Part shown: positions 10,906 through 21,659 of the stretch, piece by piece
How the letters are laid out: every line of letters starts with the position of its first letter
How positions within the stretch are numbered: position 1 is the first letter of the stretch
Origin: Blasia pusilla
Taxonomy: Eukaryota; Marchantiophyta; Marchantiopsida; Blasiales
Direction: 5' to 3'
Assembly (NCBI GenBank): GCA_050084515.1
Contig: CM114273.1
Coordinates: 26,660,001-26,724,000, forward strand
DNA length: 64,000 bases
Made by a program: the position numbers and the translations under genes
The notes under the pieces: model-generated
Databases searched by the model: none
Told to the model about the DNA's origin: nothing
The model's input: only the letters and a program-made list of their open reading frames with translations

Positions 10906-11016
10906 AAGATGGCTTAGGAAAGCCATCTTCCTCTCTTATATAGGGTTGGAAAGAGCCAAAAGGCTCTTCCCCTAAAAATAGCCCTTCCCTTGGTAACCTG
11001 CGCGCAAAGGTTACCA
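10906..11016 (-). promoter_or_regulatory. LTR promoter with three perfect inverted repeats around the TATA box
   Basis: In plus coordinates: AAGATGGCTT/AAGCCATCTT (10-bp arms, 4-nt loop) at 10906-10929, the TATA-like TATATAA on the minus strand at 10936-10943, AAGAGCC/GGCTCTT (7-bp arms, A4 loop) at 10951-10968, and TGGTAACCT/AGGTTACCA (9-bp arms) at 10991-11016. In element orientation the order is long hairpin, short hairpin, TATA, then a hairpin placed where the transcript should begin. The last hairpin and the TATA are also recognisable in the diverged relic LTR near 35.86-35.91 kb. Confidence 0.7.
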
Positions 11017-11216
11017 GGGGCGGGTGACCTAGTCAACAAGTCATCCGGCTATAAAAGACCTCAACATGAAAGTTGTCAGAAACGACGTTCATGACACAAT
11101 GGACCTATCCTCAACCTCATCCGACACCGTGGGACAAAGTTACACTCAAGATAGTCCGCTGGCTCCTACGCCCTATCCATGATAGATCTCGGCCTATGGG
11201 CTACTCAGATGTGAGA
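10906..11216 (-). repeat. 5' LTR of the retrotransposon
   Basis: Matches 1945-2255 over its full length. In element orientation it should start near TGTCACAT; the intact form is seen in the other copy, while here the second base is changed. It contains a TATA-like TATATAA and three inverted repeats around it. The match with the older relic at 35.75-35.92 kb extends a few bases beyond this boundary, so the inner LTR edge is uncertain by about 10 bp. Confidence 0.88.
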
Positions 11217-13100
11217 ATCGGGACAAATAGATCAGCCATCTCCTCCCTCCCCCTCGAGAGTGCTAGGTGCCGGTGCACACTCTACAACGTGAATCAACAA
11301 AATTTTGAGCAGAAGAAATTTGGATAAAAATCACACCAAAATGCGAGATTCTCCTTCCACCCCTGAGAGATCAGCTCTCCGAATGCCCCCCCCGCCTCCA
11401 TCGAGAGTTCTAAGTGCCGAGTGCACACTCTAAAACGTATCAAAAAAATTTTGTGACAAATTGGTGGCACAGGATATTTTAGGATCCAAGACGGGATCTA
11501 TCATTCGATTAGACCCTTACATCTAGATATAGGGGGCCATCCCCAATTTGCTCAACTCTACATCCATGATACTGCAAATGAATTGGAGAATCGTGGTAGA
11601 TGTATGTATAGAACCTTTGATCTTAATATAGATATTTTGAAAGATCTACAACAGGGAACGGAGAGATCCGGGGTTACGAGTAATCCCGTCCGGTCATTCT
11701 TATAAATTGTTGACTACATAATGTCATTCCCGGTAGGGTAATCGGTGGGTTAGAGATAGATTTCGGAAATCAACGTGAACGGGTTGGTTGGGTCGGATTT
11801 GGTCCGAATACTCCTATAGCCTGAACGGCAATTGGCATTGGGCGAGTATCATGCCGGATTGAAGTCGTATGCTCATGTAGAGTTGGCGGAAGATTGTTGA
11901 GAGGTTTTCTAATCGGGGCCTAGGATCGCACAATCTGGGCTAGGATCGTTGAATTTGGGTCGTCCATGTATCCATTACAACCCTAAAGTGTGTTTAGGGT
12001 AGATGTTGTGGGTGATGGGGGCCCAACGGGATGGGTTGCGCCGCTGCGGCTCTTCTGAGTCCTGCATTAGCACCAGGATGGCGGGAGCAGGGGCCATGCG
12101 GAGGGGTGGTGACCCCATTGCAACCCACATTCGAGAGTCAGGGCTTTGTCGAAACGCTCTCGCTCAGGCTCGCAGCCTTGCACATCCTTGTTTGGTCTCG
12201 CTTGGCGCTCCGCAGCCTCCGCTCACTCCCGCTCGTGTTCGTGCAGTTCGGATTCGATATTCCTTGCAACTTTGCTCATACCTGAAGCCCTGCTTGTGTT
12301 CTTGTTTGATTCTCTCTCGATCCTTAGCGTCGCGGCTCACTCCTCCTCACATTGCTCGCAGTTGTAACGACGCTCACAATTTTTTTCCGCTCCACATCAG
12401 ACCCGCCAATTCATCCTTAATTCGAACGTTGATTCTTGAGTGTCGCCGCTCTTGATTGCCTCACCCCCGCTGCACGCGCCTTCGTCTTCTTCTTCAGGTT
12501 TTGCATTGCTTCTGTTTGATGTGGTGTGACCTGTTGTTGTGAAGCATTCTAGTCATGCATACTCGTGCGGAAGCTTGCTTTCTTGAACATCGTATTTCGT
12601 GAGCCTTGGTGACTTGGAGCCGCTCTTATTGTGTGGCTATAACTCTCTTAGAATTTCTTTGCAGATCGAATTCACTCACTTGGTCTCTCTTGCTCTAGTC
12701 GCACAGATTTCTGCTGGTTCTCCTTACTCGTTTTGGTTGTGTGGCCGACTGGCACCTTGGTAGGCCTCTCTCTCGCTCTTGTTGTGCCTTCGTGAGGCGG
12801 CTCACCCACACATTGGCTTGTTGTTTTCCTATGAACCCGTATTTTATTTTCCTTCTCTCAAGGGCTTCACATTCAACGGGCCTTCGCAGTTTTATGCTAT
12901 TGCTTATGTGCAGTTGCATTTCTTCCCCTTGCATTTGGTTCACGTCTGTGTAGGAATCTTAGGGTGTTGAGGCTTTGATTCCTCTACTCAGCTGTATACC
13001 TTGATGTAGCTCTGCACTTGCTGTATGAACATATGGGCTTCACACCCGCTTGATGGAAAGTATCCAGAAAGCTCTCATATTTGCTTTCAAACCATCAACT
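11217..13100. other. Unassigned spacer with a diverged tandem duplication
   Basis: Nothing here encodes a recognisable protein. Two diverged copies of a segment running CGAGAGT...AGTGC...GTGCACACTCTA lie at about 11252-11292 and 11397-11439, 145-149 bp apart. From about 12000 to 13100 the sequence is CT- and GC-richer and could be the 5' flank of the hAT-like element, but no terminal inverted repeat was found. Confidence 0.5.
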
Positions 13101-13151
13101 GTCTACTTTTTACCTTTTGTAGTTGTAGCAATGGTCAAAAGATAGAGGATT

Positions 13152-15237
13152 ATGAATGAATTGTTGTGCAAGGAGGTTCCCCATAAACTTCTAGAGGTTA
13201 TAGCTCTCTCAGGATCATCAGACGAGAGGGAAGAACATAGTACATTGGGCAGCAATGCATCCTTACCTACAAAAAACTGGCAAGCTTGGAAAGATGTTTG
13301 GTACACGATGTATGATTGGATCACATTTTATTCTTCCACAGGAAAAATTCTTTGTAAGATTTGTAGGGCAGGAAAAGGCAAGAGTGCCTTTGCTAGGGAT
13401 GGTGCTGTAAATGGTAAGGTCTTTTGTTTTACAGATCATGCAAAGTCAACCGAGCATATAGAGCTCGCTTGGGCAGCTAACGAAGGTAAGAAATCCATAG
13501 CCAAGGCCATAGCTACATCTATTCAAACCTGTGAGGTAGCTCTCCTCACATTATTTAGGTGTGCGTATTTGCTTGCGAAGGAGGCCATGCCTTTCTCTAA
13601 GTTCATAGGTATCTACAAGTTGATGCTTTCTATGAATGCACCTATTACTAGAGATCTTTACCCATATGAGAAGTGTTGCAGTAAGATGTGTTTTTTTATA
13701 AGTCAGGTTTTGCTCAAAATAACCCTTGCTATGGTTCAAGCATCACCATTCTTTGGAATTATGATTGATGAATCTACTGATATATCCGTGACAAGGCATC
13801 TAGTGGTCTTTGCAACCTTCATAGAAGATGGTCAAGCAGAGTGTTGTTTTTTAGGATTGCTTCGTTGTGAGTCTAAGTGTTCTAATGCTATCACAAGTAG
13901 TTTGCTATAATTACTAAAAGATGGGAGCTTAGACTTTTCTAGGATGGTAGCTTTTGGGTCGGATGGAGCCTCCTCTATGGTAGGGAGCCAAAATGGGTTG
14001 GCTTCACAATTTAAGCGAAAGGTAAGTCCATTCATTCTTTTAGTGCATTATGTTGCTCACAGGACAAACCTTGCAACTCTCACAATTGCTAAAGCAAATA
14101 ATTGCAAATCCATTTCCATAGAAGTAGATTCCATTCTAAATGAAGTGTCATGATGTTTCAAGAGGTCTTCCAAGAGAAAAGCTATTATAGCTTCTTTGCA
14201 AGAGAAGATGAATAACTCCCAAAGAGTCATGAAACGATATCACAAGATCCGCTGGTTGTTGCAATGGCAAGTTCTATCCACCTTGTGTGATTCACTAGAA
14301 TCACATTTTAGGTAGTCACATTTTAATCACATTTAGGGACACTTCACCTTCAGAAGATGATGGGAATGCTGAAAATTTGTTTGAAAAGTGAAGGTCATTC
14401 CAAATGATCTATCAATTCTACTTCTTGGCTGACATTCTTTCTATGTTGGCAAACTTGAGCAAGATTTTTCAGTACAAATTTGTTGATGTAAGTACCATTG
14501 GCAACATTGTTAGTTATGAGATTTCTGCTATTATTGTGAATTTCATGATGGAAACACATGATTTGAATACATCTACTTTTTCAGAGGATACAGGTTATTA
14601 CATTCTACCAGACTTTGGACCTCCAGATGGCTATGTCAGACGTTTACAATCCAAAATTAGAGGGAGGAAGTTCCATAGTATCGACATGATTAGGGATCGC
14701 ACACACAGGGATTTGGAGGCTGCTTTGTTGTTTCAAAAGAGTTATTCTAAGAGTGTTTGTATAGCATTGCAAGATAGATTAATATTTAGAGACAATAATC
14801 TTATAGGTGTAATGAGGATCCAAAACCCCTTGCACATGCCTTCTAGACAAGTAGGACTCGTTAGTTGGGGATGTAAGGAAATACAAGAGTTGTGTGCACA
14901 TTTTGGATCCGAGTTACCATTGAAGGGGCATTTGCAACCTTCTGTCATAAAATTTTCAGTCCTTCAAGTTGATAGCGCCAAGGACCGTAGCTTCAGGGAT
15001 CTATGGGCAATGGTGAGTTGGAGTCCATCCTTACAATGTAAGTTTGCAACCTTGCTGGTGTTGGCTAATGTTGCAAGGGTTCAATGTGTAAGCACTACAA
15101 TTTGTGAGTGAGCATTCTCAATTCAGAACATGATAAAGACCAAGTATAGGAATAGACTAGGTAGTAAACATTTGGATGTTGTTCTCGGAATTTCCTTAGA
15201 AGGCCCTACTATTGATTATGAGGACATGCTCGCTTAA
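13152..15237 (+). pseudogene. hAT-like transposase (ZNF862/TTF-zinc-finger type), decayed
   Basis: The first frame (13152-13907) has a zinc finger with LCKIC and, about 35 residues on, DHAKSTEH. The hAT-type RNase H-fold start MIDESTDIS follows, then after an in-frame TAA at 13908 a GSDGASSMVG block (second Asp region) and VHYVAHRTNLA. A later segment, in another phase (14404-15237), ends with CE-stop-AFSIQNMIKTKYRNRL and LDVVLGIS, the hAT C-terminal dimerisation block. Two of the stops look like C-to-T changes (TGA for CGA in CERAFS; TAA probably for CAA). Further stops at about 14151 and 14314 and a frameshift before 14404 confirm it is dead. Relatives either move DNA or have been domesticated; the breaks argue against domestication here. 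Confidence 0.85.
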
Positions 15238-15383
15238 TCTTTAGTTCTCTATAAAACCTCTGCTAGCTTTAGGTACCTCTATGCTAATCCAGAAAGATAT
15301 CTCTACCATTAAGCAAAAGCTGATGTTACACCTTCTATTGACTTGTCTTCTTGAAATAATCTTTGCATTTTGTTGTAGATTTA

Positions 15384-15435
15384 GCGCCCCTTCATAATAC
15401 TTGGAAGCTTGAGAGCTCCAAGTATTGAAAATGGG
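15384..15435. repeat. Short imperfect palindrome downstream of the hAT relic
   Basis: AATACTTGGA at 15397 pairs with TCCAAGTATT ending at 15426, extended outward by GCCCC and GGGGC. It sits about 150 bp past the transposase stop. It could be a sub-terminal hairpin of the hAT element or chance; no partner was found upstream. Confidence 0.4.
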
Positions 15436-15964
15436 GCAAAATCCTTGGCTCCCAATTGGGTGGGAGGCGTGGCCAGGTTCAACTCTTGCCAAGGATTCCT
15501 TAAATGTGAATTTTAGTTTTGAAGGTGTAGTTTAGAATGTAATATTTAAAGGGAGAAGTCATATAAGAAAAAGATATTGGGAAAGAAGTAGAAGGAGAAA
15601 GTTTTTTTTTACTGGTAGTTTTCAAATCAGCCAATTATTGGCCATACCATTTTTTGGATTTTCGGATAAAGAACTGCGTAAATTATAAATATCGGATTTT
15701 CACAAAGTGAAACAAAATTACCCTTATTTTTACTCATCTTTTTAAATATAAACATCCACCGCCGAAGACCTATTTTTAAAATCTGAACTGATTTATAATA
15801 TCCAGATATTATCTGAATAAATTAAAAAAACTCCCCAGACCTTGGTCTACAAGACATGTTACATGAATGCAATCCATATGTGAAGATCTTTCATCATGTG
15901 GCATATGAAGCAAGGGATTTTATTATGTAGATCATCCTCAAGGCAAGCAAGAGAGATCTTGATG

Positions 15965-17124
15965 CAAAGCGTTTTAACTTATCAGTTGCTCTTGAAGTTG
16001 CCGCTATTTTGCCGAGGGATGGAAGTGAACATGTGGACCATCGTGATATAATTTTACGACTACATGGAGGAGGAGTGAGGCGTATATCTGATCTCAATGA
16101 AGCGTACATCCCATTACACTTTATTTTATTATTTATCTATGGTGAAACACATTGGCATCGTGGAATACCCTTTGGGAGAATCGAAGGCTACAGAGAATCC
16201 CAACGACCAGACCATATTATTCACGGGGAGGAGGGATTGGAGGATTGGAGGATTGGATGGATGAGGAAAGAGTTGATAGCGATATTGTTGAAGAAAGAAT
16301 AACAAAGAGTGTTACCGCCTTGCAATTTGCATGTTTTCGACTTCAAACACGGATTGGAGGAGAAGATGGAAAACGTTTATTGAGGTTTGGTCAACTTACT
16401 CAAGAATATATGATTGACCTCTATGCCACTGTAGAGATGCAACGATTATCATGGGTTCGCTTAAATCAGAAGGAGTTGAGGGCTAAATTATATCAAGGGG
16501 TGAAGGATGCCATGCATCGACATGATGTTGATAGTCGAAGGTTTGGGAGACGCATTATATTACCTTCTTCTTTTACTTTAGGGCCGCGTCATACGCATCA
16601 ATTATATCAAGATTCTATGGCAATTATAAGATATTTGGGAAAGCCAGACTACTTTTGATCATGACATACAATCCAAAGTGGGAGGAGATTACATCCGCCT
16701 TTTTACTGATGTGGACAGACCTGATTTGGTCGTGTGGGTTTTTTAGAAGAAAAAGAAGGAGTTGTTACGGCTTATCGCCAAGAAGCAGATATCGGGCCGA
16801 GTTGTAGGATGCATCCATGTGGTGGAATTCCAAAAAATAGGTTTGCCACATGTGCACATACTTATTATCTTAGGTCGTGAGGATAAACCACATACCCTTT
16901 TTTATTATGATCGTATTATTTCAGCAAAAATCCCTGATCAATCTACCCATCCAAGGTTGTATGCTATGGTTGCTAATTGTATGGTTCATGGGCCATTTGG
17001 ACCATTAATTCCAAATGCCCCATGTATGGATAAGGAAACAAAAAAATGTACAAAAGGCTATCATAAAGCTTTTGCGGCGAGCATTGTAGAGACAGAAGGT
17101 GGCTATCCGATTTCTCGTAGGTAA
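15965..17124 (+). pseudogene. Helitron Rep (helitron-like N-domain and HUH endonuclease), broken
   Basis: Begins with EVAAILPRDG and DHRDIILRLHGGGVRRIS, then YIPLHF and GETHWH, the standard opening of plant Helitron proteins. After a frame change come RLLRFGQLTQEYMIDLYATVE and a GRRIILPSSFTLGPRH stretch (about 16380-16600). The two-histidine HUH motif is GLPHVHIL at about 16840-16863, followed by a C-x-H segment (ANCMVHGPFG, about 16970-17000). Stops at 16302 and 16658 and frame changes separate the pieces. HUH endonucleases nick and join the transposing strand. Confidence 0.85.
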
Positions 17125-17799
17125 GGATCCTTTTATGTTGGCTTATCTAGAATACGGCAATATCAATGGCTTATTTGTATTCATGACGATGTATTCATCA
17201 TTATTTATTATATTTGTATATATTGGAGGATGGGAGGGCGATATTAAGTCCGATCATTCACTTGATAATCGCTGGGTTGTATCCTACAATCCTATGTTAT
17301 GCATCCTCTTCAATTGTCACATTAATTTGGAAATCACAAGTAGTGTTTCCGCCGTTAAGTTCTTATACAAATATGTTTATAAGGGGTCTGATGCAATGTC
17401 CTTTAAGTTGTCAAAGGATATGAATACGTTCATCTTTCGGAGCAACAATTAGTGTATTTCAATGATGTTGACGCTCCTCAAGATATTTTGCAACTATAAA
17501 GGGAGACAACTTTGATCAATTAGTTTGCAACCAGCCTGATTGACTCTAGTGCGTGACAATATTTATATATAGATTTTCCGACATATTATCGTTGGAGTAA
17601 CAAAACATGGATTCAGAGGGTACAAAATATAAATGGTTGTTGTGATCCCATTGGCCACTATGGAGTCAATTTTTGGCTCCATTGGTAGAATATCTCTTAT
17701 ATGAACGACGTCAGGTAAGAATTCAATATGAACACTGCTTACACTATTTTGTTTCTTCCTAATAGTATCTTCTGTCAAGCATTCAACATACTAACCATG

Positions 17800-19716
17800 A
17801 TTTGAACACCTTACTAGAACTCTTCTATTGCACAGAACAGGAAATTGTAATCTTCCTGTTGATGATGCCATTGTTAATATGGCATTTTTGGAAGTCCATT
17901 ATTATTTACAAGATCAAGGAAAGGGACTATCTAATTTTTCGGACATGCCCCAAACTAATTACCAAAGCCTTCAATTACAATCATATTTAGAGGAACGAGA
18001 ACTATTATATGATATGGAAGAATTATTTGAACGAGTGCAATTGGGAGAAGAATCTTTGAATGAAGGACAACGTACTATTTAGGACGCTATACATGATGAG
18101 CTTGATCAAATAATAGCGAATGCTCCTCCATCTCCAAAAGTGTTTTTCATCGATAGTCCGGGTGCAAGGGGAAAAACTTTTTATATAATCTTCTCCTTGC
18201 AAGTGTAAGGAGTGCAAGAGGAATAGATTTGATTGTAGCGTCATGTGAAATAGCTGATTTACTGTTAGATGGAGGATGTACTGCTCATTCACGCTTCAAG
18301 ATCCCCACCAATCTTCATGAGAGCTCTACTTGTAAATAAGTGCCATTAGTGATTGCAAATAGCTCCAATTAATAGTTTGATACGTAAAATTTAATTACCC
18401 AAAGTTTAACGACTTCTAACTTATTCCCTTTTTTGTTTGTAGTTTATTAGTTGATAGTGATGGAGCCCGCTTAATCTGTGATGCAATGCTCATTATATGG
18501 GATGAAGCCCATATGGCTCATCGTCATGCGTTTGAGGTCATGAATCAAACTTTACAATATATTATGAGAGTTATTTCGGATGATCTACGACAAATCTCAT
18601 TTGGTGGAAAACTTATAGTATTTGGTGGTGATTTTCGTCAAGTGTTGCGTGTTGTTCGTCATGGGGATCGGCCACAAATCATCCAAGCCACCATAAAGAG
18701 GTCATCTCTTCGGTCTAATGTAAAGGTAATGAAGTTGACAACAAATATGCGAGTTCAAAGGTTGGAAGGTCATTTGCGTAGTGAACAACAAGGATTTGTT
18801 GATTGGTCATTGGAAGTGGGAGAGGGTCGTGTACTTTTGCATCATCATGTGGGAGAAGACTTTATACGATTACCATCAAAAATTGTTACTTAAAATAATA
18901 AGATATGTGATCTTATTGATTTGATCTATGGCAATTTTCCTAGCCGATTCCATGACATTTATTTCTTGAGAGATACGGAAATTTTGACTTTGCGAAATAG
19001 AGATGTGGACGACATTAATGAAAATGTCATGTCTTGATTTCCCGGAGAGGTAATCCTTCTAACATATATACAGTTTCTTTTCTTATGTAAGCTTTGATTT
19101 TGGAAACAGGGGTGGATAGTAATATATTCGGTCTCACCAATTCATTGCATATTATGTACATGAGCATATTTACCTCAATGTCGACTCTATTCCGAATGAG
19201 GGGATGAGTCATATTTATCCAACTAAATTTGTTAACACAGGCTTGTCCGGACTTCCTCCTCATCGTTTGCATTTGAAGATTGGTGCACCAATCTTGCTCT
19301 TACAAAACATGAATGGATCACATGGACAAGCAAACATGACAAGATTGGCGATTCGTGGATTTATGCAACATTGCATATATGCTGAAATTATCATAGGGAA
19401 GAATATTGGAGATCGAGTCTTTATTCCACAATTATCATTGATTGCATCGGATTTTGGTTTGCCATTTGATTTACGTAAGTTTCAATTCCCTGTTCGTCGA
19501 GCTTTTGCTATAACTATTAATAAGTCTGAAGGTTAAACGTTGCAAAATGTTGGCATTTACTTGCCTACTCCAGTATTTTCTCATGGTCAATTGTGTGTAG
19601 CATTATCTAGGGTAGGGAAGAGAAGTTCCATCCACGTTACCATTGGAAGTGATGAACATTCAAATAAGGTAGGTGACTACACACAAAATGTAGTGTATAA
19701 AGAGATACTCGAATGA
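17800..19716 (+). pseudogene. Helitron PIF1-like helicase domain, broken
   Basis: Walker A appears as FFIDSPGARGKT at about 18146-18180 (normally GPGGTGKT, so degraded). Walker B is LIIWDEAHMAH near 18488-18520, followed by the GGDFRQVLRVV motif at about 18624. The C-terminal block GLPPHRLHLKIGAPILLLQN and, after a TAA at about 19534, PTPVFSHGQLCVALSRV (about 19566-19617) complete the PIF1 signature. At least four stops or frame changes interrupt it. The last coding trace ends at 19716, 170 bp before the 3' terminus. Confidence 0.85.
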
Positions 19717-19923
19717 AATTAATTATTGATTTGCAAACACCTCTCTATTTGACATGTGCTAACAAGAAAATGTTTCACATATTGTGGATAATAAACAAAT
19801 TTGGTGTATATCAGTATTAGTCCCTCATAAACAAGCCTCCTCAAACTCTTTTTTATCTTCCGTGCATCGCACGAGCACTTTACTAGTATGTTTAAAAAAA
19901 AAACACTCTCCAATAATAACACA

Positions 19924-20720
19924 CTAGTAAGATACTCGTGCGACGCACGGAAAGTAAAAAAGTGTATGAAAAACTTTTATTTGTGAAAGATTAGTGATGA
20001 TGTACACAAATTCAGAATTTGTTCTTTCTGCCCATAACATGTGAAACATTTGTTTCTTGTCCAATTACCACATGTCAATAGGACCAAAAAAAATAGGTGT
20101 CAATAATAGTTTCTTAAAATTATGTTTAAAATTTCAAGTTTTATTTAATTTTAAAAGTTAAGTAGAACCTCCACTTTTTTAAATCTTAAAAGAGTAAGAG
20201 AATTTCACCTTTAAATAACACCCATCTATCCTAAATAATTTCACTCCTCCGTGAAAGCTCAAACAATAACTTTTCTTCCCCTTCCACTCTTGCCACCAAA
20301 ATAACATTCACTAACCAAAATCTTAGCTAATTTTAATTAACAAAAGAATTTTCCTTTTCCATTCAAATTAATTTTATTTTCCAAAAATATCACATGTGAA
20401 TTAATAAAATTATTAAAAAAACAAACTCGTTATTTTTTTCAAAATTTAATCATGATTTTTATTTTCTAAAATCTTAAGAGAATAATAACATTTCACTGGT
20501 CTTAAGAATTACAATTCCCCATTCAAATTTAAATGATATCCCAATATACTAAGTAATTTTGTCTTTCCATAAAATTTAAACCAAATCTATTCCTTCATTA
20601 ACTGTTTATTTCGTTTTTCCATGAAAGAGGAATTGAAATAAAAATTCTAAAATTATGGTTATTTCTCATATTTTATTATTACTATAATATTTTATTATAA
20701 TATTAAATTAATTAATATAT
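19924..20720 (-). mobile_element. Second Helitron 3' end, opposite orientation, with AT-rich body
   Basis: Read on the minus strand, a CGTGC-GTC-GCACG hairpin (19937-19949 in plus coordinates) is followed by GAGTATCTTACTAG ending at 19924 and then T, the same terminal architecture as the first Helitron. The sequence to the right (to about 20.7 kb) is very AT-rich and non-coding, so this is likely a non-autonomous Helitron. Its 5' end was not found and the right limit is a guess. Confidence 0.65.
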
Positions 20721-21659
20721 TCCACCCAAACCCTTAAAAAAAAATCCATTTTTACCCTTTTCATAAAGTTCAGAGAACAAAATTTAAAAATATTGCTTTG
20801 CTATCTTGTCATGTTGTGCATATATGGTCGCCTTATTCGATAGATAGATACATATGCTGAAATGCTCTAATTAATTGTTCATTGGGATCATAGGAGGATA
20901 ATGGCGAACTATGTAACTACCACGGTCACCAGCATGAAATGAACCACGGCTCGAGGCGTAGTTATGACCCACGTTGAAGTAAAGTCACATGTGTCCACTA
21001 CGTGTCGGTCGTCGTCTTAATCGGACGACGTGGCTGAAGCCTGCCTTCCGCGCAGCGCAGTCCGCTGAGTTCCAACTTCGTGAACTGGCAGGTGGCAGTC
21101 TCCTGTGGTAAACCCTAAACCCTGAAGTGCCTAAACCCTAAGTCTGGCTATGGTCCCGTCCCACCGGAGGAATATGAATTTCTGTAATACCGACAGTTTC
21201 GCCTCCAACTCAAACAAACGACTGCCGAGTTTTTGAATCGTTGGTATGTCGAGAAATTGGTGGTCATGCCCGTGATGCCAGGAGGCTGTCACGTTCGCGA
21301 TTTCTCGGGCGTGCATGCTTCTGATGATCTGGTTTGGATGACTCTGGAGATAAGCAGAGAGTGTGAATTTGTGTCAAATCTGGAGAACTCGAGGAGAATT
21401 CGTGGGGTTGATTCTTCGGATAGATCGAGTTGGAGAATTAAAATTGGGAATTCAGTTGATGGGGAAGAATTGGTTTTGTTACGAGGTTGAGGGGAATCAG
21501 TTTGCAGCGTGAGTGGAAGCCTTCAAAGAGAGTGCTTCACGTTCAGGGATTTTGGATTGCAATCAGGGGTCCTAAGCTTTGGGAAAGTGAAGCGATGCCC
21601 GTACTGCGCCGTTGGGGATAGGAAATCTGCAAAGACGATTGTAGAAGAAAGGATTAAAA
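20721..21659 (+). other. NRPA2 promoter and 5' UTR region
   Basis: GC content rises at about 20900 after the AT-rich Helitron remnant. The telo-boxes lie at 21110-21141. A short upstream frame (21509-21697, 62 codons) overlaps the NRPA2 start codon in another phase; if included in the mRNA it could reduce initiation at 21660. No protein-coding similarity is visible. Confidence 0.5.
21110..21141 (+). promoter_or_regulatory. Telo-box cluster upstream of NRPA2
   Basis: AAACCCTAAACCCT at 21110-21123 and AAACCCTAA at 21133-21141 lie about 520-550 bp before the NRPA2 start codon. Telo-boxes (AAACCCTAA) are established promoter elements of plant ribosomal-protein and other translation or ribosome-biogenesis genes. 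A Pol I subunit belongs to that regulon, so the placement fits. They could also lie in the 5' UTR; the transcription start is not visible. Confidence 0.7.

Larger units (their letters stand above)
1945..11216 (-). mobile_element. Ty3/gypsy LTR retrotransposon carrying a cytosine methyltransferase and a PHD finger
   Basis: Direct repeats at 1945-2255 and 10906-11216 bound the element and are read as its LTRs; I count about 16 mismatches, roughly 95 % identity. Read on the minus strand, the interior holds a gag-like protein, two CCHC knuckles, an aspartic protease, a C5 DNA methyltransferase, reverse transcriptase, RNase H, an integrase and a PHD finger. RT before integrase places it in Ty3/gypsy. 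Several stops and frame changes show it is no longer autonomous as read here. The 5' LTR is the right-hand copy. I could not identify a primer-binding site or a clean polypurine tract, nor convincing target-site duplications. Moderate LTR divergence means it is neither brand new nor ancient. The combination of writer and reader domains is the most unusual thing in the window. Confidence 0.93.
15540..19886 (+). mobile_element. Decayed autonomous Helitron
   Basis: Coding traces of a Rep-helicase run from about 15965 to 19716, and a typical Helitron 3' end follows: a CGTGC-ATC-GCACG hairpin at 19861-19873, then ACTTTACTAG ending at 19886, followed by T. Helitrons insert between A and T and end in CTRR, which fits. 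The 5' TC terminus was not found; the start given is only the AT-rich flank. Many stops and frameshifts mean it cannot move by itself. Helitrons replicate by rolling circle using an HUH Rep fused to a PIF1-like helicase. Confidence 0.85.

Noticed and set aside
15540-15960. A definite 5' end for the Helitron
   Set aside because: No TCTATATTAATAAAAG-like start was found, so only the 3' end is claimed.
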